DNA of 64,000 nucleotides from Endomychus coccineus (GCA_958510875.1 OY294069.1:177984868-178048867); one strand, 5' to 3'. Numbered from the stretch's first letter, positions 21,668 to 33,022 are shown. The notes: generated by a model not told the origin, from the sequence alone. Program-made: numbers and translations.

Positions 21668-21732
21668 AAGTCCTGCTCACAAACCATCAGGCCACCACCC
21701 CGGTGGAATTTTTAAAAATCGTAACCATTTAA
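21668..21732 (+). CDS. CENP-C-like exon H: terminal coding exon
   Basis: After TTTATTTCAG (phase 1) the exon reads E-VLLTNHQATTPVEFLKIV, then TI and TAA at 21730-21732. The closing strand VEFLKIV immediately before the stop matches where CENP-C-type cupins end, a few residues from the C terminus. Joined to exons F and G it completes a compact beta barrel of roughly 80 residues. GTGAGT directly after the stop could act as a donor, but a 3' UTR with AATAAA at 21770 is simpler. Confidence 0.68.
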
Positions 21733-21769
21733 ATTGTGAGTACCTACCTTAATTTTTCACTTCAATCAA

Positions 21770-21775
21770 AATAAA
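21770..21775 (+). promoter_or_regulatory. candidate polyadenylation signal
   Basis: AATAAA 38 bases after the stop codon of the CENP-C-like gene. In AT-rich DNA this hexamer is common by chance. Confidence 0.35.
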
Positions 21776-21780
21776 TGGAA

Positions 21781-22354
21781 GAATTTTCTTCCCTTTTGCT
21801 TGCACAAATAGTTGTTATTGACTTCAAGAGATTTATTAGCTCAAAAGTTTTGAAAAATTCCGAATATTGCGAAAACGGTAAGACGTATAGTTAAACCGTG
21901 AGGAATTTAAAAATGCAATGAAAAATTTAGTTTTCCGTTCAAAATAAAGAAGTTGTGGTTCACTTAAGGTATAACCGTGAGTGCCACCATCTTGAAAACG
22001 ATAGACGGTGGCCGTGATTGGAATTCCTAATTCAGAAGTTGTTAGGCCAAACAATGTGATTTTTGTAAGACAGCCTGACAACATAATTGAGCAACATCCC
22101 AATAAGATGGGATAAGCCTTCGGATTGTTGTAATAATGATTTTCACCATTCTCTTTATGAGATGAGCGAAATTTAAAAAAATCCGGATAAACCTAAAAAT
22201 TCTTGGTTAACACTAGGCATCAAAAATGCACGTAAAAACAAAAAGATTTTTACTTATTCAAATATAAACATATAATAATATTATAAATAAATATTACTCT
22301 ACTTACTACATAACTTTGAAATCAGTTATTTCAAAAGTAAAAACATTGCGTATT
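21781..22354. other. intergenic sequence, nothing recognised
   Basis: AT-rich. The minus-strand open frame at 21,836-22,102 has no recognised domain. Confidence 0.45.
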
Positions 22355-22861
22355 GTGCTGTCAAATGGGTATAAAAATAGGCCAAATCTCGAAATCCTTA
22401 GGAAATGGACCGATTTTGATGGGACCAAATGCATTCTCTTCGGATTTTTATCAGGAATAAAGTCTATCTCGTCTAAAGTTGCCCAAAAATTTTACAATAA
22501 ATTAACAATTTAATTAGCGTATTTATGAAATTACATAAAAATTCATAAAAAATGATCGGGTAAAGACTATTTTTGGTCAGTGAACGAATGAGAATAGTTA
22601 ATCGAGTAGTTGATTTAACTTCATTTGTTATAAACAATTTATTTATTAACAAAAAGACGAATTCGACCAAAACTACTAGTTTAGGATCGTTTTCGAAAAA
22701 TTTTGGCCTTCTGAGTTCGATTTTGTCATCAATATCGTCGAATGTATACTCGCTAATTTGCTAATTTGTTATAAGCAAATTATATTTATTAATAAATATA
22801 TTATTTATTATTATTTGTGTTATTACAGTATTTCTAAGTAATCAGGTTATTGTATTAATAA

Positions 22862-22903
22862 GTCTTCTGATGATGGTCGTGAGACCGAAACGTACGTAAA
22901 GAC
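22862..22903 (+). ncRNA. hammerhead-ribozyme-like motif (PLE terminus)
   Basis: Stem I GTCTT/AAGAC (22,862-66/22,899-903), core CTGATGA (22,867-73), an extra T, stem II GGTC-GTGA-GACC (22,875-86), GAAA (22,887-90), then CGTACG (22,891-96) and T-A (22,897-98) as the expected cleavage dinucleotide. All conserved core bases are present. The flanking terminus GTGACCTATTTCCCGAGAAT is shared with the copies at 27.5 and 47.3 kb. Self-cleavage is inferred, not shown. Confidence 0.7.
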
Positions 22904-22984
22904 GAGGGTAAAAATAAAAATATATGTGTTAATGTGACCTATTTCCCGAGAATTGTGTATTAATTCATACGTGGGTCAAGAATC

Positions 22985-23590
22985 TTTATTATTTTAATAA
23001 ATATACGAATCTGACCAGAATGTCGAGTTTATAGTCGTTTTCAGCTAATTTGGCCTTCTGAGTAAGATTTTATTGTTATTATGGTCTTTAAATGCATACA
23101 TAAATTTTTGAATTGTTATAAATAAACTATTTATCAATAATTGTATGAATTTGACCAAAATGTCGAGTTTATAGTCGTTTTCAGCTAATTTGGCCTTCTG
23201 AGTAAGATTTTATTGTTATTATGGTCTTTAAATGCATACATAAATTTTTGAATTGTTATAAATAAATTATTTATCAATAATTGTATGAATTTGACCAAAA
23301 TGTCGAGTTTATAGTCGTTTTCAGCTAATTTGGCCTTCTGAGTAAGATTTTATTGTTATTATGGTCTTTAAATGCATACATAAATTTTTGAATTGTTATA
23401 AATAAATTATTTATCAATAATTGTATGAATTTGACCAAAATGTCGAGTTTATAGGCGTTTTCAGCTAATTTTGGCCTCTTGAATACGATTTTATTGTTAT
23501 TATAGTCCTTAAATTCATAGATAAATTTTTGAATTGCTTTAAACAAATTATTTATTAATAAATATACGAATTGTGCCAAAAGTCCATGTG
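22985..23590. repeat. 140-bp tandem repeat, about 4.3 units
   Basis: GTCGAGTTTATAGTCGTTTT recurs at 23,022, 23,162, 23,302 and 23,442, a constant 140-base step. Units two to four are nearly identical; the last is diverged. Single inverted units lie at 23,885-24,160. Confidence 0.92.
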
Positions 23591-24879
23591 TAAAGTGTTT
23601 TTAAAATTAATGGATTAATAGTCATATAAACTATATAAAAAAAGAGATATGTATGTTACTAGAAAAATCTCTATTTTGGGACGAACAAATAAAAAAAATT
23701 TATTATCGTTCATCTTAGGATTCATTTGAAATTCCCTGATAAATGTTCATTTCGTGTCATTATAGCTAGAATTTTGAAGTATTTTTCGTGATACGTTTGA
23801 ATTAAACAATTTTTTTCTTGAACATGGCATTTTCTTATTAAGACTTGATTTTTTATTTTGATATAAATATTTGACTATTAGTACAATAATTTTAAAAACA
23901 CTTTACACTTGGAATTTTGACGCAATTAGTATATTTATTAATAAATAATTTACTTATAACAATTCTTAAGGACTATAATAACAATAAAATCGTACTCCAG
24001 AAGTCAAAATTAGCTGAAAACGACTATAAATTTGACATTTTGGTCAAATTCGTAAAGTTGTTAATAAATAATAACAATAAAATCGTACTCAGAAGGCCAA
24101 AATTAGCTGAAAACGACTATAAACTCGACATTTTGGTCAAATTCTTTATTTATCAATAAATATAATTTGTTTATAACAAATTAACAAATAAACGAAATCG
24201 AACTCAGAAGGCCAAAATTATTCGAAAACGATCCTAAACTCGCAGTTTTGGTCGAATTCGTCTATTTGTTGATAAATAAATTGTTTATAACAAATGAAGT
24301 TCATTCAACTTCTTGTTAAGCTATTTTCATATCTTCACTGAATAGTCCTTACCCGATCATTTTTTATGAATTATCATGTAATCTCATAAATACGCTAACT
24401 AAATTGTTAATTTATTGTTTATAATTATAAGCAATGCAAAATGTTTGCGCAACTTTAGACTAGGTAGACTTTGTTTCTGATAAAATTCCACTTTGTGCCA
24501 CCAAAATTGGTCCATTTCCCAAGGATTTTGACCTCGAATACCCATTTGACTGCACTAATAATATAACATCAGTGTCGTAAAACAAAATAATAAAGTATTT
24601 TGGGAAGTTATCAAGAAACTCACTAATGAATCTTCTACCAAAACTAAAAGAAAGATGAAAAGAAAAGCTCAGGTGAAACACTTAATAAATAAATAATCAT
24701 AAAATTGAGATTCAATTTATATGAAATAATGAAAATTATGACAAATCTTAAAAATGTAAAATCTGTAAATACTGATTATATTATTATTCAATTCTTTATA
24801 GCCACACATAATTAATTTAATATTCAGAATCGTAAATTCTCCACACCGATTAAAAATCTCTTTTGTTACTTTAATTTTA

Positions 24880-25040
24880 AAAACGACGATAATAATATAA
24901 ATAATTACCGACCTATTTTTATTTTAATTAATATTATTAAGAATCTTTGGAAATAGCGTATCAGTAAGCTTAAAAGATTTTCTTAAGAAGTTCAATCTGA
25001 TTTCCTCTTTGCAAAATGGTTACTTCTATTGAAGGAATCT
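24880..25040 (+). pseudogene. LINE RT N-terminal fragment, highly decayed
   Basis: The + strand reads NNYRPIFILINIIKNLWK and, after a frame change, LKDFLKKFNLISSLQNG, resembling the NYRPIS...L...L..F..L...Q.GF entry of non-LTR RTs. No more of the element is readable. Confidence 0.5.
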
Positions 25041-25087
25041 ATTTATCATGAACTTGTCTCTAAAATGAAAAATAACAGAGATAAAAG

Positions 25088-25605
25088 GTGCTAAATAATT
25101 CGAAACAAATTCAGGAAGGTATGGAGTGTCGAATTATTTTTCATTCTAGCGAACATATGTATTGTTCTAAATTTCAGTATCTTTCACAAAAAAATATAGT
25201 ATACAGGTTGTTCCATTTTAAATATTGTTATAATAATCAAAAAAACAAAAACGCGATGTTACATGTTCAACATTGTAATCACCGGGAAATGTTGTTGAAA
25301 TTTTTACAAACCGTTGAGAATAACAATATAAGAATTCGTCTAATTTTTTGGAGGGTTACACTACACCGTTTTTAAAATATATCGAGTCACAAAAACAACA
25401 TTTTAATATAAAAGCTTCCAATTTCTTGACAGAACATTCACCACTAAATGCTTTATATGCCCGTCAAAATATATCACTTTGTTCTCCTCCACACTACCTT
25501 CTTCAGCAAACAGGTGCAGCTAAATCTGTCTTTTACGTGAACTCTGACACATTTCATCTGAAATTATTTCAAGACTGGCATTCAGTAAGTCAATCAAAAT
25601 GGTGA
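25088..25605 (+). CDS. two overlapping open frames of unknown function
   Basis: Frames at 25,088-25,375 (95 codons) and 25,348-25,605 (85 codons). The first is rich in Asn, Lys and His with several Cys (CNHREMLLKFLQ). The second contains FLTEHSPLNALYARQNISLC. I recognise no family. They lie between a LINE RT scrap and a minus-strand LINE, in TE debris, so a decayed mobile-element origin is more likely than a host gene. Confidence 0.2.
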
Positions 25606-25609
25606 CGGA

Positions 25610-26175
25610 CAACCCCGGAGCACTTAGACCGCTCCATTGGGTACATTGTGCGCCCCTTGATGCAAGACTCATCCTACAGTCCTAAGGCAGCGCCGAAGGC
25701 TAGGATTTTGCATGGATTGATGGCGGAATGTATGTGCTGCCGAAGTGTTGTAGATTAAAAGAACCTCGTGCTGGACATTCAACAAACATATGAGAGACGA
25801 TGCTCATTAAGCTCAGATGTTTATTCAGATGACAGTCTTGTCACCAGTTATAAGCGTCTTCTGCTCATAGAGAGAAGGAACTCCGCGATATGGAGCCACT
25901 GTCTATCCAGAAGCTCTTAGAAGGCGCCGACACCCGGTGGTCGATGATGATCTGATCGTTGGATCGGTACCAGGGTTGTCTAAGGAACCCCCAGTTTGGC
26001 ATACTCATCAACCACTTCGTTTCCTTTCACGCCAGAATGGGCAGGTACCCATACTAGCTAACGTTTGTTTCTTCTGGCTAATTTCGTCATCGTTTCCCTG
26101 CACTCCAAAACAAGCTTAGAGGTCACTCTATGGGCGCGAAGTACGCCCAGGGCCGCTTGGCAATCAGTGCAGATA
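25610..26175 (-). pseudogene. LINE RNase H and 3' region, degenerate
   Basis: The minus strand from about 26,170 reads CTDCQAALGVLRAHRVTS, then LVWVPAHSGVKGNEVVDEYA, the central and final parts of a LINE RNase H (Asp of the TDCQAAL strand and the His-containing HSGVKGNE loop are kept). It continues with a cysteine-poor tail to about 25,610. Stops interrupt it. The same RNase H type is at 14,441-14,775. Confidence 0.7.
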
Positions 26176-26514
26176 TTACTTGAAGGGAATCTTAACTGAT
26201 TGAAGGTTTCCTATGATGAATGTCAAAACTATTGTGAAACGTATGTTAGCTATCACTTGTGAAACGTTGAGGAGAAATGGAGATTCCACTGACTCTTTGA
26301 TAGGTTAAAGCGTACATAATTGACACAAATTGAAGGTTAACATGGATTTTTAAAAACGTCAAAAAATAATCTCCATAATAATTTGGGTCAAAATTTGTTA
26401 AATTAACTGATAAATTCGATTATAATTATGATCATTTTTGAGTTGTTCTAGAAAATCAAAACAGGTGGTTATGGAGAACAGATATATAGTTATGTAGTGT
26501 CTTTATCTATGCCT

Positions 26515-26610
26515 ATAAGCTCCAAATCTTCAAAAAAAATTCGAATGCCTCTCTCAACACTGCACCGCTAGCTCACACGATGTTCCTCGAACATCATAGC
26601 TGTCCTTCTC
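26515..26610 (-). mobile_element. Jockey/CR1-type LINE 3' end, short fragment
   Basis: TATGCCTATAAGCTCCAAAT, ATTCGAATGCC and GCTCACACGATGTTCCTCGA belong to the repeated 3' block. Note this copy runs opposite to the 12-15 kb copies if read by the order of its motifs, so the strand is uncertain. Confidence 0.45.
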
Positions 26611-26867
26611 GTGTAGTCAAAGTATAAAAAAAAATTTAAACAATTAAACAAATGCATTAATGTTCGGAATTTTTCTAATTTAGGATTCATTGAAAATATA
26701 CCCTCATTACCTTTCCATTACAGATGTTAATACCGTTAATTTTCTATGAATCATTGTTTTCCCGTCAGTATAATTGAAACTCTCCCTATAAAATGAATTG
26801 TTGATTGTTATGTTCATGTGTTCTATTAAATTCCAGATGAAAACAGAATGAACACCCTCCATCATAC

Positions 26868-27037
26868 CGCAAAAAACTGCTAAAAACCGCAATAGACCGC
26901 TAAAAACCGCAAAAAAACGCAACAAACCGCACCAAACCGTAACAAACCGCATAAATCCACGACAAACCGCATCAAACCGCAACAAATCGCACCAAACCGC
27001 AACAAACCGCATCAGACCGCAACAAACCGCAACAAAG
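26868..27037. repeat. 10-bp minisatellite (AAACCGCAAC)n
   Basis: About 17 imperfect AAACCGCAAC/AAACCGCATC units. Some longer units carry a few extra bases. The antisense 118-codon open frame is a product of the repeat. Confidence 0.88.
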
Positions 27038-27419
27038 AATGGGGTGCTAAATTCTGCAACCAAGAGGACTCAAAACTTTTGGCAACCTTTTATCATGTAT
27101 CAACATGATTGTTCTTCGTCTTGCTGTATAGACCGTGGATCGTACAACAGCGATTCATCATCGAACACATACGTTTGCCCAACTGGCAACACAATATCAT
27201 AAATATCAGGGAATGAATGTGAGGAAAAGACTTTGCAAGAAATGGACATCGACGTACTTGTACAGTTGGATTCCTTGCACAAGACTGTAACAACAGATTA
27301 GTATATTAAAGTAGATAATTGCAAACATTATGGAACATGCTTTGATTACATAAAGAAACCCTGATGCCAGCTTATAGTCTCCATAAACCAATCGTGGGAC
27401 TTTTTAATTGTAATTAGTA

Positions 27420-27590
27420 TGTAAGGACGCCTTATGGTGATACAATTAGTTTTAAGAAATCCCGTTTTAGACATTGATACGTCTTCTGATGACGGTCGTG
27501 AGACCGAAACGTACGTTAAGACGAAAATAATATGCATATATGTTAGTGTGACCTATTTCCCGAGAATTTTATATATAAACCAATATCGAT
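27420..27590 (+). mobile_element. PLE terminus (same family as 22.86 and 47.27 kb)
   Basis: GATACAATTAGT and AAGAAATCCCGTTTTAGACA precede the hammerhead-like motif, and GTGTGACCTATTTCCCGAGA follows. These match 47,220-47,355. Confidence 0.75.
27480..27523 (+). ncRNA. hammerhead-ribozyme-like motif
   Basis: Stem I CGTCTT/AAGACG (27,480-85/27,518-23), core CTGATGA (27,486-92), one extra C, stem II GGTC-GTGA-GACC, GAAA (27,506-09), CGTACG, then TT as the cleavage dinucleotide. U at position 17 is allowed but weaker than C or A. Conserved core otherwise complete. Confidence 0.68.
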
Positions 27591-28949
27591 TTTAGTCGTG
27601 AAGCTTCAAGATTCGAAATACGAACATATGGATTTGTTTAATCAACCACATATATTTTAGAATAGTTTGTTTGTTATTCGCTAAAATTCTCTACATAAAG
27701 AATTACCGTGGGTCTAATTTTTAGACAGACAATGCTAAAGGTACGTAAGAAGTTACATTATTAGAATTCTCATTTGATAAATTTCAGATCTAACAGGTAT
27801 AAACTTTAAATTTACTGATGCTTAAAACACATTTCGTGAAGAACTAATGATTTACTGAAAAGCCTGCAATTCTTAGCCTGCCCACTCTCTCACAACATCT
27901 CAAAACAATGTTGAGGTTCTTATACCTTCTTCAGCTCAAGAGCTGAGTGTAATTTGTGAATACTGATTTATATCAAAATAACTACATCAGAATTTTACAG
28001 AAGGAAGTTACTTATTATAAACATAAAATAACATAATCTAATTAAAGACTTTGGATTTCTAATTTTTCTCTAGTTTTCATGTCTGCATGGCTTAAAAAGA
28101 ACTGTGAATGAAATCATCCCAAGTAAACTAGAGACTAAGCTCCAATTTTCAGTATTACAATCAAAAATTTTCGAATTTACTCAATTTTTGTTAATACAGA
28201 CAGCCTTCATAAAGTAATTGTTTTTGAGAGCAACCAACTAATACCTAAGAACTCTTCGATATAATGAAATTTTAAAATACAGTCACTATTTGAAAAAATT
28301 ACACCATCTGTCATATTTAAAAAAACATTAGATGTGCAAGAATTTCTTCTAATAATTTTGGAATATCGACAGCATTTACTACGTAGCTTTGAACGCGCTT
28401 GAGAGTATTGAATCTTTTTTAATTTCAAATTTCAAATTTCAAAAACGACAGTTTCTTCTAATATCGGTACCGGGCGGCTAGCCACAGCGCCAAAATGCTG
28501 CAAATTGTCTACCGAATTCAAGGCTGTATGTGCATGTACCTACATTGAAAGAGATAGACGGCGCCGAAATTGTAGTGACTGCTGCTCCATGTAGGTTCAT
28601 TCATGTAGCCTTGTTTTCCATGTGAATTCCATCTGAATACGTCGTGATGGACAAAACATGCTATGTAATACAATTTAAAGGAAAAAAAATTGTAAATCGC
28701 TCATGTCGGTTAAAATACATATTGACGTTCAATTAGATTCAATTTAGAGAAAATCTTAAATATAATAATCATGAGACAACACGAACAAATTAACAATACG
28801 CATGTGTGCGCGTGGGCGTTTGTGAGTGTGTCTTCAGTGCTTGTGTACTGATTGTGCATAAAACTCTCAATAGTCACTATCATAACTCTTTTATATTCTA
28901 CCTCCAATATTAACAATATAGTTGATAACTCAAAAAAATAACGTCACAT
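27591..28949. other. no gene recognised
   Basis: AT-rich. A less AT-rich block at 28,470-28,640 and a short GTGTGCGCGTG tract at 28,800-28,835 precede the satellite. Confidence 0.45.
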
Positions 28950-30890
28950 GGCGGAGATATCACAGCCACCATATCATCGGCTTGACTTGACTATTTAGTA
29001 TCCGTGAAAACATCATCTTTACACAACCCAATTTCATTCGGCTTCCAACATTACCAACACATTTGATACTTGATAATCAATTCATGTTACGAAGATATCA
29101 TAGCCACCATATCATAGGCTTGACTTGATTATTTAGTATCCGTGAAAACATCATCTGTACACAACCCAATTTCATTCGGCTTCCAACATTACCAACACAT
29201 TTGATACTTGATAATCAATTCATGCTACGAAGATATCACAGCCACCATATCATCGGCTTGACTTGATTATTTAGTATCCGTGAAAATATCATCTTTACAC
29301 AACCCAATTTCATTCGGCTTCCAACATTACCAACACATTTGATACTTGATAATCAATTCATGTTACGAAGATATCATAGCCACCATATCATAGGCTTGAC
29401 TTGATTATTTAGTATCCGTGAAAACATCATCTGTACACAACCCAATTTCATTCGGCTTCCAACATTACCAACACATTTGATACTTGATAATCAATTCATG
29501 CTACGAAGATATCACAGCCACCATATCATCGGCTTGACTTGATTATTTAGTATCCGTGAAAATATCATCTTTACACAACCCAATTTCATTCGGCTTCCAA
29601 CATTACCAACACATTTGATACTTGATAATCAATTCATGTTACGAAGATATCATAGCCACCATATCATAGGCTTGACTTGATTATTTAGTATCCGTGAAAA
29701 CATCATCTTTACACAACCCAATTTCATTCGGCTTCCAACATTACCAACACATTTGATACTTTATAATCAATTCATGTTACGAAGATTTCACAGCCACCAT
29801 TTCATCGGCTTGACTTGATTATTTAGTATCCGTGAAAACATCATCTGTACACAACCCAATTTCATTCGGCTTCCAACATTACCAACACATTTGATACTTT
29901 ATAATCAATTCATGTTACGAAGATTTCACAGCCACCATTTCATCGGCTTGACTTGACTATTTAGTATCCGTGAAAACATCATCTTTACACAACCCAATTT
30001 CATTCGGCTTCCAACATTACCAACACATTTGATACTTGATAATCAATTCATGTTACGAAGATATCATAGCCACCATATCATAGGCTTGACTTGATTATTT
30101 AGTATCCGTGAAAACATCATCTTTACACAACCCAATTTCATTCGGCTTTCAACATTACCAACACATTTGATACTTTATAATCAATTCATGTTACGAAGAT
30201 TTCACAGCCACCATTTCATCGGCTTGACTTGACTATTTAGTATCCGTGAAAACATCATCTTTACACAACCCAATTTCATTCGGCTTCCAACATTACCAAC
30301 ACATTTGATACTTGATAATCAATTCATGTTACGAAGATATCATAGCCACCATATCATAGGCTTGACTTGATTATTTAGTATCCGTGAAAACATCATCTGT
30401 ACACAACCCAATTTCATTCGGCTTCCAACATTACCAACACATTTGATACTTGATAATCAATTCATGCTACGAAGATATCACAGCCACCATATCATCGGCT
30501 TGACTTGATTATTTAGTATCCGTGAAAATATCATCTTTACACAACCCAATTTCATTCGGCTTCCAACATTACCAACACATTTGATACTTGATAATCAATT
30601 CATGTTACGAAGATATCATAGCCACCATATCATAGGCTTGACTTGATTATTTAGTATCCGTGAAAACATCATCTTTACACAACCCAATTTCATTCGGCTT
30701 CCAACATTACCAACACATTTGATACTTGATAATCAATTCATGTTACGAAGATATCATAGCCACCATATCATCGGCTTGACTTGATTATTTAGTATCCGTG
30801 AAAATATCATCTTTATCACACAATTTCATTCGATTTACAACATTACCAACACATTTAATACCTGATAATAATCAATTCATTGTACGAAAA
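28950..30890. repeat. 138-bp satellite array, about 14 units
   Basis: CTTGACTTGA recurs at 28,981, 29,119, 29,257 and 29,395 with a 138-base step through 30,825. Unit variants (GATATCACAG...ATCATCGG and GATATCATAG...ATCATAGG) alternate over much of the array, a dimeric 276-bp higher-order pattern, with a GATTTCACAG...TTCATCGG variant in the middle. The last unit is diverged. Noncoding. Confidence 0.95.
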
Positions 30891-30894
30891 TATA

Positions 30895-30938
30895 ACACAC
30901 ACTCGCACGCAAACACACGCACACGTGCACACGTGTCA
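30895..30938. repeat. CA-rich low-complexity tract
   Basis: CACACTCGCACGCAAACACA and GCACACGTGCACACGTGTC follow the 138-bp array. The tract before the array (28,798-28,835) resembles its reverse complement. Confidence 0.8.
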
Positions 30939-32164
30939 TGAGTAAGTTTCGATTTGATCACCATCAAAATGTACATACACTTGGATTTAGTAAGAATGCC
31001 ATATGTTGAAATAGTTAAAATCTGATTTGGTAGAGAATAATTTTATTCACCGTAAAGTGAATGTTGACGATATGATGAAACAGTTAATATCTGATAAACC
31101 TAAACTCCATGTTTTGCGTAATATGTTGCTCTCGATTTTGTCTGATTTGATAAATTTTTAAATTTTTCTATATTAATCACGTAATACCCCATTGATACCA
31201 TAAGAGAAAATGATAAATACTTCAAATTTTACATTGTAACAAATACAAAACCTGAAGAAAAAAAAATAAGAAAATTAACGTAATTGTACAATATTAATAC
31301 TAATTATTATTGAATGTAATAATCCATTTATTTACTTATGTAATATGTTCACGAGTTAATCCCATTAATGAATACAATTGATTGTTGACAATTGGAGTAA
31401 ATAAATAATTATTTTGTATCCAATAGACATTTAATCGAGTTGAAATTTAAGTGAAATGAATCAGTATTTACATTAATGTTAAGTTCATTGGCAAAATTGC
31501 GTGCTCTATCAAGTGGGTTTGTAGAAGAATTGCATTCTTTTGTATGTAAAATATAAACTTTCAGATCTTGTTGCTTTTTGTGCAACTCTAAAATTAATTC
31601 ACTTTAAAAGTGAAGGAGATTCAATGGAGTTATTCAATATTTTATAATTTAAAATAGTATCATAATGTTTTGGTATATCATTACTAGTTTGCTATACTTC
31701 TCAGTAAACTTAAAGGTGTTATTCTGATATGATCTGAAGGTCAACCAACCATCAGTTTAGTCACAAGATATGAATTAATGATATAGAGCTAATATAATGT
31801 AATTTTTTACAAAGTTCATTGCTAAATATATTAAAATTGCTTGGGAGAATACCTTCTAAAGCTTGATTTAGTATCAAATATTATTCTGAGAAAAATGATC
31901 GCATTATAACACCCAAACCATACAAAGTTTTATGGTGTTCTTCTTATGAAGTGAATTTTCAGCGAAATGAATATTGAATGTTATGTATATAGTATAATTA
32001 TATTGATTCCAGTATTTCGACGAAAATGTTATCACGTTATTATATCAAGGTGGGCGCAAATGTTCCATCTCATATTTGTAGTTGTTGTTAAATTTTTTAA
32101 ATACTTTCTTGATGATATTTTGTAGTTATTAGTTTATTGTGAATTCAATTTCAATCTTTAAGCT
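30939..32164. other. AT-rich sequence, nothing recognised
   Basis: No gene or clear repeat. Confidence 0.5.
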
Positions 32165-32445
32165 TCTAGATTTGGTTTATATCACTTACAATTTAGTTTA
32201 TAGCACTTAGAGTTTAGTTTATTGCACTTGAATTTAGTTTATCGCACTTAGAATTTAGTTTATCGCACTTAGAATTTAGTTTATCGCACTTAGAATTTAG
32301 TTCATCGCACTTAGAATTTAGTTTACCGCACTTAGAATTTAGTTTATACCATTTATAATTCAGTTTATCGCACTTAGAATTTAGTTTATCGCACTTAGAA
32401 TTTAGTTTATCGCACTTAGAATTTAGTTTATAGCATTTGTGGCGA
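32165..32445. repeat. 21-bp minisatellite, about 13 units
   Basis: Unit ATTTAGTTTATCGCACTTAG(A). The central units are identical and the outer ones diverged. Confidence 0.93.
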
Positions 32446-32731
32446 CATTTGTATTTTGTAATAGGTTTACTTGAATAAAATGTTTCTAAAGTTGTCTTGA
32501 GTGTTATTTATCTAGAACATCCTTACGTCACTCACGTATATTTGTCCCATAATTTTGGATTCACACAGTCAGAGCAGTGGCGTTACCTTTTTCATTGAAA
32601 TACGAAAAAATACATTTTCTTCCCATGAAAGTAATCGGTTAAAAATATAATACCTCAAGCAAAATATTTATAAAATGAGTATATTAGAACGATAAATTGA
32701 TGAGTAATCCTCAGTAAATAGATACTTCAAA

Positions 32732-32738
<7 letters not shown>

Positions 32739-32784
<46 letters not shown>
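32739..32784. repeat. (TA)n microsatellite
   Basis: About 23 TA units. Confidence 0.97.
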
Positions 32785-32787
<3 letters not shown>

Positions 32788-32812
32788 GGTTCGAATCCCG
32801 CCTATGGTTCAA
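32785..32812 (+). other. tRNA T-arm/B-box remnant
   Basis: GTGGGTTCGAATCCCGCC forms a tRNA T-arm: stem GTGGG/CCCGC with loop TTCGAAT, including the B box GGTTCGAATCC. A 7-base acceptor-like stretch (TATGGTT) follows. The 5' part of any tRNA is replaced by (TA)n, so this is a tRNA or tRNA-derived SINE remnant, not a gene. Confidence 0.5.
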
Positions 32813-32946
32813 TCTTTTACGTTTATTCATCTTTATAATCCTATATTAAATTATCTAAGTTATCTTCATAATTCAGAAAATTTAATTCTATATCTCTTAA
32901 GTTACATACACGATAGTGGCCAATTAGGCAAAGAAACTTTAAACTT

Positions 32947-32948
<2 letters not shown>

Positions 32949-33022
<74 letters not shown>
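32949..33022. repeat. (AT)n microsatellite
   Basis: About 36 AT units. Confidence 0.97.

Larger units (their letters stand above)
1051..21732 (+). other. 3' part of a CENP-C-like kinetochore gene (eight exons)
   Basis: Eight short open segments bounded by AG acceptors and GTAAGT-type donors join in one frame without a stop until 21730-21732. Splice phases are 1-1 for the first five exons, then 1-0, 0-1 and 1-stop, and every junction agrees. The joined product is about 314 residues: acidic/proline exons, a long proline-glycine tract, an arginine cluster resembling the CENP-C motif, and a C-terminal beta-rich segment resembling the CENP-C/Mif2 cupin. In the CENP-C family the motif binds the CENP-A or H3 nucleosome and the cupin dimerises the protein at the centromere. 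The 5' end is outside the window. An AATAAA at 21770-21775 follows the stop. Frame and splicing are seen directly. The family assignment is pattern recognition, not a search result. Extra exons in the introns cannot be excluded. Confidence 0.66.
22355..24557. mobile_element. 2.2 kb foldback (long inverted repeat) element
   Basis: GTGCTGTCAAATGGGTAT at about 22,350 faces its complement at about 24,540-24,556. The arms stay similar inward (GGAAATGGACC, TCTAAAGTTG, AATGATCGGGTAA, CGAATTCG.CC.AAACT) to about 22,770 and from about 24,200. Inner tandem units (22,990-23,590) face inverted copies at 23,885-24,160. A loop of about 300 bases lies at 23,590-23,885. A PLE terminus is inserted in the left arm. 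No transposase. Open frames within are repeat shadows. Confidence 0.75.

Noticed and set aside
24430..24681. Minus-strand frame MFHLSFSFHLSFSFGRRFI
   Set aside because: Lies across the edge of the foldback element; composition is low-complexity and no domain is visible.
26707..27063. 118-codon minus-strand frame rich in CGLLRF-like repeats
   Set aside because: Produced by the 10-bp minisatellite; no start context or domain.
28950..30890. Regular direct repeats resembling a CRISPR array
   Set aside because: The full 138-base unit is repeated with no unique spacers, and the genome is eukaryotic. It is a satellite.
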